Shown here: positions 1-6,936 of the stretch, piece after piece
Layout of the letters: every line of letters starts with the position of its first letter
How positions within the stretch are numbered: the first letter of the stretch is position 1
Source: Erythrobacter sp.
GTDB taxonomy: Bacteria; Pseudomonadota; Alphaproteobacteria; Sphingomonadales; Sphingomonadaceae
Assembly: GCA_024642335.1 (NCBI GenBank)
Contig: JAHEBH010000021.1
Coordinates: 1-39,253 of the forward strand
Length of the DNA: 39,253 nucleotides
Reading direction: 5' to 3'
Position numbers and translations under genes: made by a program
The notes under the pieces: generated by a model
The model's database searches: none
Told to the model about the DNA's origin: nothing
The model's input: the letters and a program-made list of their open reading frames with translations, nothing else

Positions 1-105
1 ACCCGCGACTGGCCTCAATTGCAGAAATGGCTGGCGAACTATCTCGCGTCCGAACTGTTCGAACAGATCATGCAAAAGCACGATCTCTGGCAGCCAGAGG
101 AATAG
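1..105 (+). CDS. C-terminal fragment of an unidentified protein
   Basis: Frame 1 is open from the first base of the window to a TAG at 103-105 and encodes 34 residues ending in LWQPEE. The fragment is rich in Trp, Gln and Leu and looks like an amphipathic helical tail. The start lies outside the window. I do not recognise the family from so short a piece. The open frame, ordinary residue composition and lack of any other candidate on this stretch are the only support for calling it coding. Confidence 0.45.
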   Translation, partial: TRDWPQLQKWLANYLASELFEQIMQKHDLWQPEE

Positions 106-124
106 GCAAGTCCGAATGTCCGAT

Positions 125-146
125 ATTGGGGTGGAAAGCGGTCATT
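125..146 (+). repeat. Short intergenic repeat, copy 1
   Basis: A 22-base unit containing the core GGTGGAAAGCGGTC recurs at 624-644 with one indel and one substitution. The reverse complement begins AATGNCCGCTTT, a string also found in the related unit at 1312-1340. All copies lie at the edges of the two small genes in the first 1.35 kb. This copy overlaps the boundary of the hypothetical gene that ends at 146. Confidence 0.6.
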
Positions 147-541
147 CACTCAACGTCACTGTATTCGGCGACGAGGTTCAACGTCTCATCCGGTTTGAAG
201 AAGTCAGCCTGATAACAGTACACAGGTGAGCCTCCAAGATTCCCCGGCCTGAGAAGAAGTTGTATGCAGAGCATTCCTTGCCCCTGATTCCGCGTAGGTA
301 TAAACATCGCATGTGGCGACCAATTCCGCCGAACATCCTCTTCTGACATAGCCGCTTTTGTCGACCACCGTCGTATCGCGTCCTGAACTTGCGGTTCCAT
401 GCCGTCCAAGGATTCGGTCGACTCGTGAGCTAACGCACTGTCACCGGTGGCCACAGGAGCGTTTGTCGAGCCTATCCAGTAACCCGCGACAAACAGTGCC
501 CCACCAGCGAAGCATAACAGTGCTGTCGTAACGATGCGCAT
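146..541 (-). CDS. Hypothetical membrane-anchored or exported protein
   Basis: This is a 131-residue protein of unknown family. Residues 1-24 form a hydrophobic signal peptide or signal anchor (MRIVTTALLCFAGG and following), then a Thr/Ser-rich, acidic linker, then a globular part with two Cys residues (MLCIQ and VYCYQ) that could form a disulfide outside the cytoplasm. The ATG at 541 is preferred because it starts directly at the hydrophobic segment; an in-frame GTG at 556 would add five residues. Neither has a clear Shine-Dalgarno sequence. The gene is flanked on both sides by copies of the same short repeat, suggesting an accessory position. No function can be assigned. Confidence 0.5.
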   Translation of the reverse strand: MRIVTTALLCFAGGALFVAGYWIGSTNAPVATGDSALAHESTESLDGMEPQVQDAIRRWSTKAAMSEEDVRRNWSPHAMFIPTRNQGQGMLCIQLLLRPGNLGGSPVYCYQADFFKPDETLNLVAEYSDVE

Positions 542-566
542 AGTGCTGTGTTGCACCGTGGCAGGA

Positions 567-593
567 CGTCCGCAAGTGGGTCGTTAGCTGCCA
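567..593 (+). repeat. Degenerate member of the short intergenic repeat
   Basis: The stretch CGTCCGCAAGTGGGTCGTTA resembles the unit at 1312-1340 (TGTCCGCTTTTGGGTCGTAA), with matching TCCGC and GGGTCGT blocks at the same spacing. It lies in the gap between the two small minus-strand genes and just upstream of a further copy at 624-644, in a tail-to-head arrangement. Confidence 0.4.
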
Positions 594-623
594 TCACCGA
601 CAACAAACCGCTGAACGGCTGGA

Positions 624-644
624 ATTGGGTGGAAAGCGGTCGTT
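624..644 (+). repeat. Short intergenic repeat, copy 2
   Basis: The 21-base unit ATTGGGTGGAAAGCGGTCGTT is nearly identical to the unit at 125-146. It ends just before the stop codon of the NTF2-like lipoprotein gene at 655. Confidence 0.6.
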
Positions 645-654
645 AGGCCGACAG

Positions 655-1158
655 TCAGAACCCCTCTCCTGCAGCCGTTACAGGCGGGCCGGAATAATGG
701 ACATGAACGATCCGCCAGCCTTTTTCCGGAATGTTGACAAAGACCTGTGTCTCTCGGCCCCTGGTCTGGATCGTTTCACCATTATCGGCGCGGGTGGCAT
801 CGAACACCCATTCGAACAGCGCGACGGCGCTGTCGCCATAGACTGTTATGCTGGGCTCGCCATCGAGTTGCAGATGGCGCTCGGTGAAGTTCTGTCCCAT
901 CACTCTGCCATAAAACACGTTTGAAATTTCGTCCCAACCGTGTTGCTCGCCGCGCGGCTGTATGAAGCTGACCTCGCGTGTGGTCGCCCAGACCGTAGCG
1001 ATCTTGTCCATGTCAAGTGAACCGATCGTAGCAGTATAGTCGTCGATCTTGGCGCGGATCGCGGTCTTGGCAACGTCCGCAGATAGCGGAGGCGGCTCAG
1101 CCGCAGGAGTGCATCCGGCAAGCGCGCAGCCCATGAAGAACGACCCGAATATTCGCAT
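655..1158 (-). CDS. Lipoprotein with SnoaL/NTF2-like (DUF4440-type) domain
   Basis: The 167-residue product begins with a lipoprotein signal ending in the lipobox ALAGC (Cys16), so it is probably anchored to a membrane and faces the periplasm. The remainder has the cone-shaped NTF2-like pattern: a long first helix (AIRAKIDDYTATI), a WATTREVSFIQPRGEQ strand segment, a Trp/Asp helix (GWDEISNVFYG) and closing strands ending in GWRIVHVHYSGPP. This is typical of SnoaL-like or DUF4440 proteins, a fold used by enzymes and by binding proteins; no catalytic residue identifies a substrate. A good ribosome-binding site (AAAGGAGAGG) precedes the ATG at 1158. Confidence 0.75.
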   Translation of the reverse strand: MRIFGSFFMGCALAGCTPAAEPPPLSADVAKTAIRAKIDDYTATIGSLDMDKIATVWATTREVSFIQPRGEQHGWDEISNVFYGRVMGQNFTERHLQLDGEPSITVYGDSAVALFEWVFDATRADNGETIQTRGRETQVFVNIPEKGWRIVHVHYSGPPVTAAGEGF

Positions 1159-1311
1159 AGACCTCTCCTTTGGTCAGCCAGCATAGCAAGGCCGTAAATA
1201 TAGAAAAAGCCCGCCCGAGTTGCGAGGGATTGAGGAACTTGAGCGAGGTGGGCGGCACCTGGCAGTTGTTACAGGTCAAGTGCGTTGAGCGGCCATTGGA
1301 ACGAACCGACG

Positions 1312-1340
1312 AAATGTCCGCTTTTGGGTCGTAAGCCGAC
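1312..1340 (+). repeat. Short intergenic repeat, related copy
   Basis: The unit starting AATGTCCGCTTTTGGGTCGT lies just downstream of hisZ (stop at 1349). Its first twelve bases match the reverse complement of the units at 125 and 624 apart from one base, so it lies in the opposite orientation to them. Confidence 0.45.
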
Positions 1341-1348
1341 GCTACAGC

Positions 1349-2461
1349 CTAAAGCCCCCTCGCCACCCCACCATCCAGCACATGGCTGCATCCCAGTGCC
1401 GCTGCATCATCCTCCCCTGACAGCGCCGCGACCGTGCGCCAACCCTCGCTGCGCAGCTTGGCGGCGGCGGCGCGGTCGTGGCCCAGCGGCAGGAACAGTT
1501 TGCGGCCGAGACCTTCGCCAGCCTTCACCACTTCCACCAGTTCTTCGGGATAGAGCGAGAAGCCGGTCGCCGGTTCGTCGCTGCCGCCGATGAGGTAAGT
1601 GCCGCCCCGCCCCAGCGCGCCGCGCACGCCTTGCGCATAGAGCGTAAAGCCAAACCAGCTCTGGTATTCGAAGCCGTGGCGTTCGGTGGGATCGAGCGTG
1701 AGCCGCGCGCGGCCTGCGACGCGTGCGGCGATCTTGCGCAGGCCATCGATCCGCGTGGCGAGCGCGCCGCCATCGTCGATTTCGGAGAGCCTGGCCGCAG
1801 CCTGCTCGAACTCGCCGGTGGCAAAGAGCAGCGGCAGATAGGCCTCGCCGCCTGCCTGCTTGAGCCCGCCCGCATCCTTGGCATCGAGTTCGCGGCGCAC
1901 GGCATCGCGCTGTTCGGGGGCGAGCGGAAACTCCTTCGCTGCCAGCGTATCGACAAGGTCGGGCAGCGTGAAATCGACCGAAATGCCTGTGGCACCCGCC
2001 GCCTCCAGCGCATTGATGGCAAGGTCCACCATCTCGCCCGCAGCAGCTGCACTGTCGCTGCCGATCAGTTCGGCACCGATCTGCAGGTTCTCGCGGCGCG
2101 GATCGAGCTGGTCGCCCGCGATCTTCATCACCTGGCCCGAATAGCACAGGCGCAGCGGGCGCGGCGCAGCGACCAGACCGGTGGCGGCAATGCGGCCTAC
2201 CTGCGCAGTAATATCCGAACGCAAAGCCAGCGTGCGCAGGCTTTTGGGATCGACGAAGCGGAACATGTGCCGCGTCATCAAGCCGTCCATGCGCTGCGCC
2301 ATGCTCTTCTCGAACTCGACAAGCGGCGGGCGCACGCGGTCAAAACCATGCGCGCCCAGCACCGCCATTGCATCGCGTTCGATACGGGCAGCCGCCGCCG
2401 CGCTTTGCGGCAGGCGGTCTTCAAGGCCTTCGGGCAACAGGTCTGACGTCGGATCAATCAT
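1349..2461 (-). CDS. hisZ: ATP phosphoribosyltransferase regulatory subunit
   Basis: HisZ is a catalytically inactive relative of histidyl-tRNA synthetase that forms a hetero-octamer with the short-form HisG and is needed for the first step of histidine synthesis. The 370-residue length fits the family. The class II synthetase core is visible: RPPLVEFEKS near 45-54, FRFVDPKSLRTLALRSD near 67-83 and the RRENLQIGAELIG block at 122-134. The anticodon-binding domain of true HisRS is absent, which separates HisZ from HisS. The ATG at 2461 follows a GGGGA ribosome-binding site. It lies downstream of serA on the same strand, separated by a REP-like pair. The partner hisG is not in the window. Confidence 0.9.
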   Translation of the reverse strand: MIDPTSDLLPEGLEDRLPQSAAAAARIERDAMAVLGAHGFDRVRPPLVEFEKSMAQRMDGLMTRHMFRFVDPKSLRTLALRSDITAQVGRIAATGLVAAPRPLRLCYSGQVMKIAGDQLDPRRENLQIGAELIGSDSAAAAGEMVDLAINALEAAGATGISVDFTLPDLVDTLAAKEFPLAPEQRDAVRRELDAKDAGGLKQAGGEAYLPLLFATGEFEQAAARLSEIDDGGALATRIDGLRKIAARVAGRARLTLDPTERHGFEYQSWFGFTLYAQGVRGALGRGGTYLIGGSDEPATGFSLYPEELVEVVKAGEGLGRKLFLPLGHDRAAAAKLRSEGWRTVAALSGEDDAAALGCSHVLDGGVARGL

Positions 2462-2484
2462 AACGTTTCCCCAGACCCCCGATC

Positions 2485-2575
2485 CGCTCGCCCTGAGCCT
2501 GTCGAAGGGCCGTTTTTCTTCTGACGAATGCTCGCTAGAAGAAAAGGCAGTGCTTCGACAAGCTCAGCACGAGCG
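2485..2575. repeat. REP-like inverted pair (BIME-like element)
   Basis: Two 26-base arms, 2485-2510 and 2550-2575, are inverted copies of one another with 21 of 26 positions matching. Each arm is itself a small palindrome (GCCCT...AGGGC and GTGCT...AGCAC) around a GAGCCTGTCGA-like core, and the differences between arms are compensated inside each arm. This double symmetry is the mark of REP/BIME-type elements. The core resembles a dispersed intergenic repeat that I recall as common in sphingomonad genomes. The element fills the 134-bp gap between serA and hisZ, where it may stabilise or terminate serCA mRNA. Confidence 0.75.
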
Positions 2576-2595
2576 GTTTCTGCATAAAAAGCAGA

Positions 2596-4182
2596 TCAGA
2601 AGCTGAGCGGCTGGACCCGCTTCACGTTGCGCACCTTGCAGATCTTCTCGATCAGTTCGGCCGGAACCGGCTCATCGATCGAAAGCAACAGGATCGCCTC
2701 GCCACCGGCTTCGCGGCGGCCAAGATGGAAGGTGCCGATGTTGATGTCCGCCTCGCCCAGCAGCGCGCCAACCGAGCCGATGAATCCCGGCATGTCCATG
2801 TTGGAAATATACAGCATCTGGCCTTCGAGGTCGGCTTCAATGGAAATGCCGAACATTTCCACCAGGCGCGGCGCGCCATCGGCGAACAGCGTGCCGGCGA
2901 CCGAGCGGTTGCCCTGGCTGGTTTCCACCGTCACGCGCAGCAGCGTGTGGTAGACGCCTTCCTTCTCGTTACGGATTTCACGGACTTCCATGCCGCGTTC
3001 CTTGGCGAGGAACGGAGCATTGACCATGTTCACGCTGGAGGAATAGCGCTTCATCAGGCCGGCGAGGACGGCACCGACAATCGGCTTCTGGTTGAGCTGT
3101 GCAGCCGCGCCTTCGGTCTCGATGCTGATCTTGGGCAGTTCGCCATGCGCCAGCTGGCCCACCAGCGAGCCGAGCTTTTCGGCGAGCGCCATATAGGGCC
3201 TGAGCTTCGGAGCTTCCTCGGCGGAAAGCGACGGCATGTTGAGCGCGTTGGTGACGCCGCCGTTGACGAGGTAGTCGGACAGCTGTTCCGCCACCTGCAA
3301 CGCCACGTTGACCTGCGCTTCGGTAGTGGAAGCGCCCAGGTGCGGGGTGCAGATGAAGTTCGGCGTGCCGAACAGCGGGTGGTCCTTCGCCGGCGGTTCG
3401 ATTTCGAACACGTCGAGGGCGGCACCGGCGATATGGCCCGAATCGAGCAGGTCCTTCAGCGCCACTTCGTCGACCAGGCCGCCGCGCGCGCAGTTGATGA
3501 TCCGCACGCCCTTCTTGGTCTGCTCCAGACGCTCGCGGCTGAGGATATTGCGCGTCTCGTCGGTCAGCGGCGTGTGCAGGGTGATGAAATCGGCACGCGT
3601 CACCAGGGCACCCAGATCGACCTTTTCCACGCCCATTTCGATGGCGCGCTCGGGCGTCAGGAACGGGTCATAGGCGATGACCTTCATCTTCAGGCCCAGC
3701 GCACGGCTGGCGACGATGCCGCCGATATTCCCGGCACCGATCAGGCCCAGCGTCTTGCCGGTGACTTCCACGCCCATGAAGCCGCTCTTAGGCCATTCGC
3801 CCTTCTGCGTCAGCGCATTGGCTTCGGGGATCTGGCGGGCCAGCGCCATCAGCAGGGCGATTGCGTGTTCCGCCGTAGTGATCGAGTTGCCGAACGGCGT
3901 GTTCATCACCACCACGCCCTTGGACGAGGCATAGGGGATATCGACGTTGTCGACGCCGATGCCGGCGCGGCCAATGACCTTGAGATTGGTCGCCGCGTCG
4001 AGAATCTCCTTGGTGACCTTGGTCGAGGAGCGGATCGCCAGGCCTTCGTACTGGCCGATGATTTCCTTCAGCTCTTCCGGCGTCTTGCCGGTGATCACGT
4101 CCACTTCGCAGCCGCGCTCTTCAAAAATGCGGGCGGCGTTGGGGTCCATCTTGTCGGAAATGAGAACTTTGGGCTTCGTCAT
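2596..4182 (-). CDS. serA: D-3-phosphoglycerate dehydrogenase
   Basis: SerA oxidises 3-phosphoglycerate to 3-phosphohydroxypyruvate with NAD, the first step of serine synthesis in the cytoplasm. At 528 residues it is the long form with an intervening domain plus a C-terminal ACT domain (about 455-528). The Rossmann motif GAGNIG is at 149-154, and the catalytic residues are visible as Arg233 (NCARGG), Glu262 (DVFEIEP) and His281 (TPHLGAS). The ACT domain suggests allosteric control, probably by serine. The ATG at 4182 has a GGAGA ribosome-binding site. It follows serC on the same strand after 95 bp holding two hairpins, so serC-serA is very likely one operon. Confidence 0.96.
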   Translation of the reverse strand: MTKPKVLISDKMDPNAARIFEERGCEVDVITGKTPEELKEIIGQYEGLAIRSSTKVTKEILDAATNLKVIGRAGIGVDNVDIPYASSKGVVVMNTPFGNSITTAEHAIALLMALARQIPEANALTQKGEWPKSGFMGVEVTGKTLGLIGAGNIGGIVASRALGLKMKVIAYDPFLTPERAIEMGVEKVDLGALVTRADFITLHTPLTDETRNILSRERLEQTKKGVRIINCARGGLVDEVALKDLLDSGHIAGAALDVFEIEPPAKDHPLFGTPNFICTPHLGASTTEAQVNVALQVAEQLSDYLVNGGVTNALNMPSLSAEEAPKLRPYMALAEKLGSLVGQLAHGELPKISIETEGAAAQLNQKPIVGAVLAGLMKRYSSSVNMVNAPFLAKERGMEVREIRNEKEGVYHTLLRVTVETSQGNRSVAGTLFADGAPRLVEMFGISIEADLEGQMLYISNMDMPGFIGSVGALLGEADINIGTFHLGRREAGGEAILLLSIDEPVPAELIEKICKVRNVKRVQPLSF

Positions 4183-4197
4183 GATTTGTCTCCGTGC

Positions 4198-4267
4198 GCT
4201 CCCGCGAAAGCGGGAGCCTCTATCGGAATTGAACGGAATGATGGAAGTCCCCGCCTGCGCGGGGACT
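4198..4267. repeat. Two hairpin-forming palindromes between serC and serA
   Basis: GCTCCCGCGAAAGCGGGAGC (4198-4217) is a perfect hairpin with 8-bp arms around a GAAA-type loop. A second one at 4246-4267 has arms AGTCCCCGC and GCGGGGACT around a four-base loop. Neither is followed by a T-run on the minus strand, so they look more like mRNA-stabilising or REP-type elements inside the operon than simple terminators. Paired palindromes of this sort are frequent in sphingomonad intergenic regions. Confidence 0.6.
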
Positions 4268-4277
4268 CACCTGGCAA

Positions 4278-5438
4278 TCAGAGTTCGCCGGCCTTGAGCT
4301 TGTGATAGGCCCAGTCGATCCACGGCAGCAGGCGCTTGATGTCCTCCTGCTCCACCGAACCACCGCACCAGATGCGCAAGCTCGGCGGTGCATCGCGATA
4401 GCCGTTGAAATCGTAGCCGATGTCCATCTTCTCCAGTGTGGAGGCGATCTTCTTGGGGACATTGGCCTGCTCTTCGGCGGAAAGGCTTTCGTACCAGTCA
4501 CCCTGGAAGACCATGCACACGCCGGTGTTGGTGCGCAGCGCCGGGTCGGCAACCATGTTGCGCAGGTAGTCCTTGCTCTCGATGAAATCGAAAACGGTCT
4601 GCGCATTGGCGTTGGCGCGGGCGAACATCGCTTCGCGGCCGCCGATGGACTTCACCCACTCCAGCGCGAAGATGTAATCCTCGGTCGCCAGCATGGAGGG
4701 CGTGTTGATGGTCGAGCCTTCGAAGATCGAGGTGTCGATCGCACCCTTCTTCTTGATGCGGAAGAGCTTGGGCAGCGGCCATTCGGGGTCGTATTCGGCC
4801 ACGCGCTGGATCGCCTTGGGCGACAGGATCAGCATCCCGTGCTGCGCTTCGCCGCCCAGAACCTTCTGCCAGCTGTAGGTGGTGGCATCGAGCTTGGCCC
4901 AGTCCATCTCCATGGCGAAGACGGCGCTGGTGGCATCGTTGATGGCAAGGCCCGCGCGGCCCGGCGCGAGCCAGTCCGTGTTCGGGATCTTGGCGCCCGA
5001 AGTGGTGCCGTTGAAGGTGAAGACAACGTCGTTGTCCTGCGGGACCTGGCTGAGGTCCGGAATCTGGCCGTAATCGGCGTCCAGCACCTGCAGGTCCTTC
5101 AGCTTCAGCTGCTTGACCGCGTCCTGGATCCAGACGTTACCGAAGCTTTCCCACGCGGCGACGGTGGCCGGGCGCGCGCCCAGCATGGTCCACATCGCAC
5201 ATTCCAGAGCACCCGTATCGGAACCCGGCATGATGCCGACGAGGTAGTCGTCGGGAACACCAAGCAGTTCCTTGGTCAAATCGATCGCATACTTGAGGCG
5301 CCCCTTGGCATAGGAGGAGCGGTGCGAACGGCCGAGGCTCTTGGTATCGAGTTTCTCCGGTGCCCATGTGGCCGGCTTTGCGGTCGGACCGGAAGAAAAG
5401 AAGGGGCGCTCCGGACGGAGCGTAGGTTCGGTAGTCAT
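4278..5438 (-). CDS. serC: Phosphoserine aminotransferase
   Basis: SerC converts 3-phosphohydroxypyruvate and glutamate to phosphoserine, the second step of serine synthesis, using PLP. The 386-residue product is of the longer alphaproteobacterial type. The PLP lysine is Lys192 in YSWQKVLGGEAQHG, and the start region RPFFSSGP is typical. The start is set at the ATG at 5438 because it has an AAGGAGAG ribosome-binding site and because the frame upstream (to 5519) is low-complexity and lies inside the leader RNA. It is the first gene of a serC-serA operon. The ribosome-binding site is embedded in the last hairpin of the leader, which suggests control of translation initiation. Confidence 0.95.
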   Translation of the reverse strand: MTTEPTLRPERPFFSSGPTAKPATWAPEKLDTKSLGRSHRSSYAKGRLKYAIDLTKELLGVPDDYLVGIMPGSDTGALECAMWTMLGARPATVAAWESFGNVWIQDAVKQLKLKDLQVLDADYGQIPDLSQVPQDNDVVFTFNGTTSGAKIPNTDWLAPGRAGLAINDATSAVFAMEMDWAKLDATTYSWQKVLGGEAQHGMLILSPKAIQRVAEYDPEWPLPKLFRIKKKGAIDTSIFEGSTINTPSMLATEDYIFALEWVKSIGGREAMFARANANAQTVFDFIESKDYLRNMVADPALRTNTGVCMVFQGDWYESLSAEEQANVPKKIASTLEKMDIGYDFNGYRDAPPSLRIWCGGSVEQEDIKRLLPWIDWAYHKLKAGEL

Positions 5439-5443
5439 TTGTA

Positions 5444-5498
5444 TTCTCTCCTTACAGAGAGCACGCGCGGCGTTGGGACCGCGTGGCCCGCGGCGGCC
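5444..5498 (-). promoter_or_regulatory. serC leader RNA with hairpin sequestering the ribosome-binding site
   Basis: Reading on the minus strand, a hairpin with stem CACGCG/CGCGUG (5480-5485 with 5462-5467) and a 12-nt loop is followed immediately by CUCUCU-GUAA-GGAGAG (5461-5446), a six-pair stem capped by a GNRA-type tetraloop. The second stem contains the serC Shine-Dalgarno sequence, 7 nt before the ATG. This matches the published description of the alphaproteobacterial serC leader, a putative cis-regulatory RNA ahead of serC-serA whose last stem overlaps the ribosome-binding site. A GGCC/GGCC pairing further upstream (5495-5498 with 5486-5489) may belong to it if transcription starts early enough. 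Confidence 0.75.
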
Positions 5499-5524
5499 TT
5501 TAGACTTGCCGCACGCCAAGTCAA
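5497..5524 (-). promoter_or_regulatory. Candidate serC-serA promoter
   Basis: On the minus strand TTGACT (5524-5519) matches the sigma-70-type -35 box at five of six positions, followed after 16 nt by TAAAGG (5502-5497), a weak -10. Transcription would start near 5490, so the transcript would begin just ahead of the two leader hairpins. The good -35 and weak -10 combination is common in alphaproteobacteria, but the assignment is by eye only. Confidence 0.4.
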
Positions 5525-5762
5525 GCAGTCATTGAGCGATGCCCGGCACAGTCATGCGGAGGCATGATTCGCGCTCACATCGGAAATCTGCAGCATATTG
5601 CAGCGCAGCATGCAGTGGATAACTTTGTTTCTTTAGCATTATTTTCAGTGTTTTACCGCGCATCTCCGCAAATTTTGAACTCTTCATCTTGGCCTGTAGC
5701 TTCCGCAATGCGTCTGGGAAGGCAGGACCGGCGCCTCCGAAAGAAGATAGGGAGAGAAAATA
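5525..5762. other. Gene-free stretch between the divergent serC and small membrane protein genes
   Basis: No open frame with coding character is seen on either strand. The middle (about 5620-5690) is AT-rich compared with its surroundings and includes TTGTTTC, TTTAGCATTATTTTC and TTTTGAAC stretches, so it probably holds the promoter of the gene starting at 5763, but I could not fix a convincing -35/-10 pair. A ribosome-binding site GGGAGAG sits at 5751-5757. Confidence 0.5.
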
Positions 5763-6113
5763 ATGGAAAAGCTGACTGGTCTTGCCGGTGCACTTGGCGT
5801 GCTGCTGGCTGTTGTTGCAGGGGTCGTTCCCAACCTTGGTTTCGAAGTGGGAATGGTCCTCGTCATATTGGGAGTCATCGCGGGCATTACCGCCCCGAGC
5901 GATATGGCTGTCAGGGTATATGTTGCCGTGTTGGCATTCCCTGTGGTCGGAGCTGCGCTGGGATCCATTCCCGCCGTCGGCGATTATCTGAATGCGATTT
6001 TCAACAATTTCGGCATGGCCGCCGCCGGCATTGCCGCAACGCTGATGTCGCTGCGTGTGTACAATATGGCCAAGGATGGCCTGATGGGTCTCGCTGGAGG
6101 AAGCAGCAGCTAG
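5763..6113 (+). CDS. Small integral membrane protein of unknown function
   Basis: The 116-residue product is almost entirely hydrophobic. Hydrophobic stretches at about 7-24, 28-47, 50-70 and 82-98 suggest three or four membrane segments with short loops, and the C-terminus ends in a Gly/Ser tail (GLAGGSSS). No charged catalytic or transport motif is visible. The ATG at 5763 has a GGGAGAG ribosome-binding site at good spacing, and a strong intrinsic terminator follows 33 bp after the stop, so this is a stand-alone transcription unit. Family unrecognised; the gene itself is well supported by its signals. Confidence 0.75.
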   Translation: MEKLTGLAGALGVLLAVVAGVVPNLGFEVGMVLVILGVIAGITAPSDMAVRVYVAVLAFPVVGAALGSIPAVGDYLNAIFNNFGMAAAGIAATLMSLRVYNMAKDGLMGLAGGSSS

Positions 6114-6145
6114 GCGCTGACTTTCACCACAACAGTCCTGCCAAT

Positions 6146-6177
6146 AAAGGCCCGCTGGTTTACGCCGGCGGGCCTTT
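6146..6177 (+). terminator. Intrinsic terminator after the small membrane protein gene
   Basis: AAAGGCCCGC (6146-6155) pairs perfectly with GCGGGCCTTT (6168-6177), with additional inner GG/CC pairs, and is followed by CCTTTC. On the plus strand this forms a strong GC-rich stem ending in a T-rich run, the normal form of a rho-independent terminator. It is nearly symmetrical and could act in both directions. Confidence 0.85.
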
Positions 6178-6243
6178 CCTTTCAGCGCAAGTCCGACACA
6201 GCTTTAGGACTTTCTTAACCATAAACCGGGCACATTCGAGCGC

Positions 6244-6918
6244 ATGGAACGTGCGGCTTCCTTCCTGTTCTGCGCGAGCCTCCTGGCTGGCTGTTCGGCC
6301 TTGCCCGAATCGCACGGCCAGCAACGCGCCGGCGCACCCCAGGTCAGCCAGCCGGTGATCGCATCGGCACCTGAAACGCGCCAGTGTCTCGCGCAGCTGG
6401 ACCAGGCAGGCGCGCGCTTCACCGCCCTGCCCGATCGCTATACCGGGCAAGGATGCAGCACGGTGGGCACGGTGCAGATGACCGCCCTTCGCGGCGATGC
6501 CTCACTTCTCTCCGTCAGCGATATCGGGCCCCTGCAATGCGAGGTGAGCAATGCCTTTGCCGGCTGGGCGCGCTACGGTGCCGACCGTGCGGCACAGCAG
6601 ATCCTCGGTTCTCCCCTTGCGCGGATCGAGACTTTCGGGAGTTACTCCTGCCGCAATGTTGCAGGGACCGCACGAAGGTCCGCACATGCCTTGGCCGGGG
6701 CGATCGATATTTCCGGTTTCGTCCTTGCCGACGGACGCCGTATCAGTGTTGAGGAAGACTGGCATGGCGGCACATCGGCAGAACGCGAATTCCTGCGTAT
6801 TGTCCAGCGCAGCGCCTGCCGACGCTTCGATACGGTGCTGGGGCCGGACTACAATGAGGCGCACCGCGACCACCTTCATCTTGAGGGCGTGATCGCAGGG
6901 GATTCCTACTGTCGCTAG
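6244..6918 (+). CDS. Extensin-like C-terminal domain lipoprotein
   Basis: The 224-residue protein has a lipoprotein signal with lipobox LAGC (Cys17), then a linker and an extensin-like C-terminal domain (about 45-224). The conserved core is present: SAHALAGAIDISGF with His148 and Asp155, and the motif AHRDHLHLE with His207, His210 and His212. The H-x6-D plus H-x-H arrangement resembles the zinc site of LAS-type peptidoglycan peptidases such as VanX, so a zinc-dependent cell-wall role in the periplasm is plausible but inferred. Several Cys residues could form disulfides. The gene converges on the regulator ending at 6937. There is no clear ribosome-binding site before the ATG at 6244. Confidence 0.85.
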   Translation: MERAASFLFCASLLAGCSALPESHGQQRAGAPQVSQPVIASAPETRQCLAQLDQAGARFTALPDRYTGQGCSTVGTVQMTALRGDASLLSVSDIGPLQCEVSNAFAGWARYGADRAAQQILGSPLARIETFGSYSCRNVAGTARRSAHALAGAIDISGFVLADGRRISVEEDWHGGTSAEREFLRIVQRSACRRFDTVLGPDYNEAHRDHLHLEGVIAGDSYCR

Positions 6919-6936
6919 GGCGTCGGGCTTGAGGCT

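Noticed and set aside
4198-4267. Intrinsic terminator between serC and serA
   Set aside because: The hairpins lack a T-run on the minus strand, and serC-serA is expected to be one operon, so they were listed as repeats.
2725-4305. Plus-strand open frame of 526 codons across serA
   Set aside because: It is the antisense shadow of serA; GC-rich third positions remove stop codons from the opposite strand. Its translation is rich in Arg, His, Gln and Ala with no family pattern.
4302-5567. Plus-strand open frame of 421 codons across serC
   Set aside because: Antisense shadow of serC, covering the leader as well; composition is of the same artificial kind.
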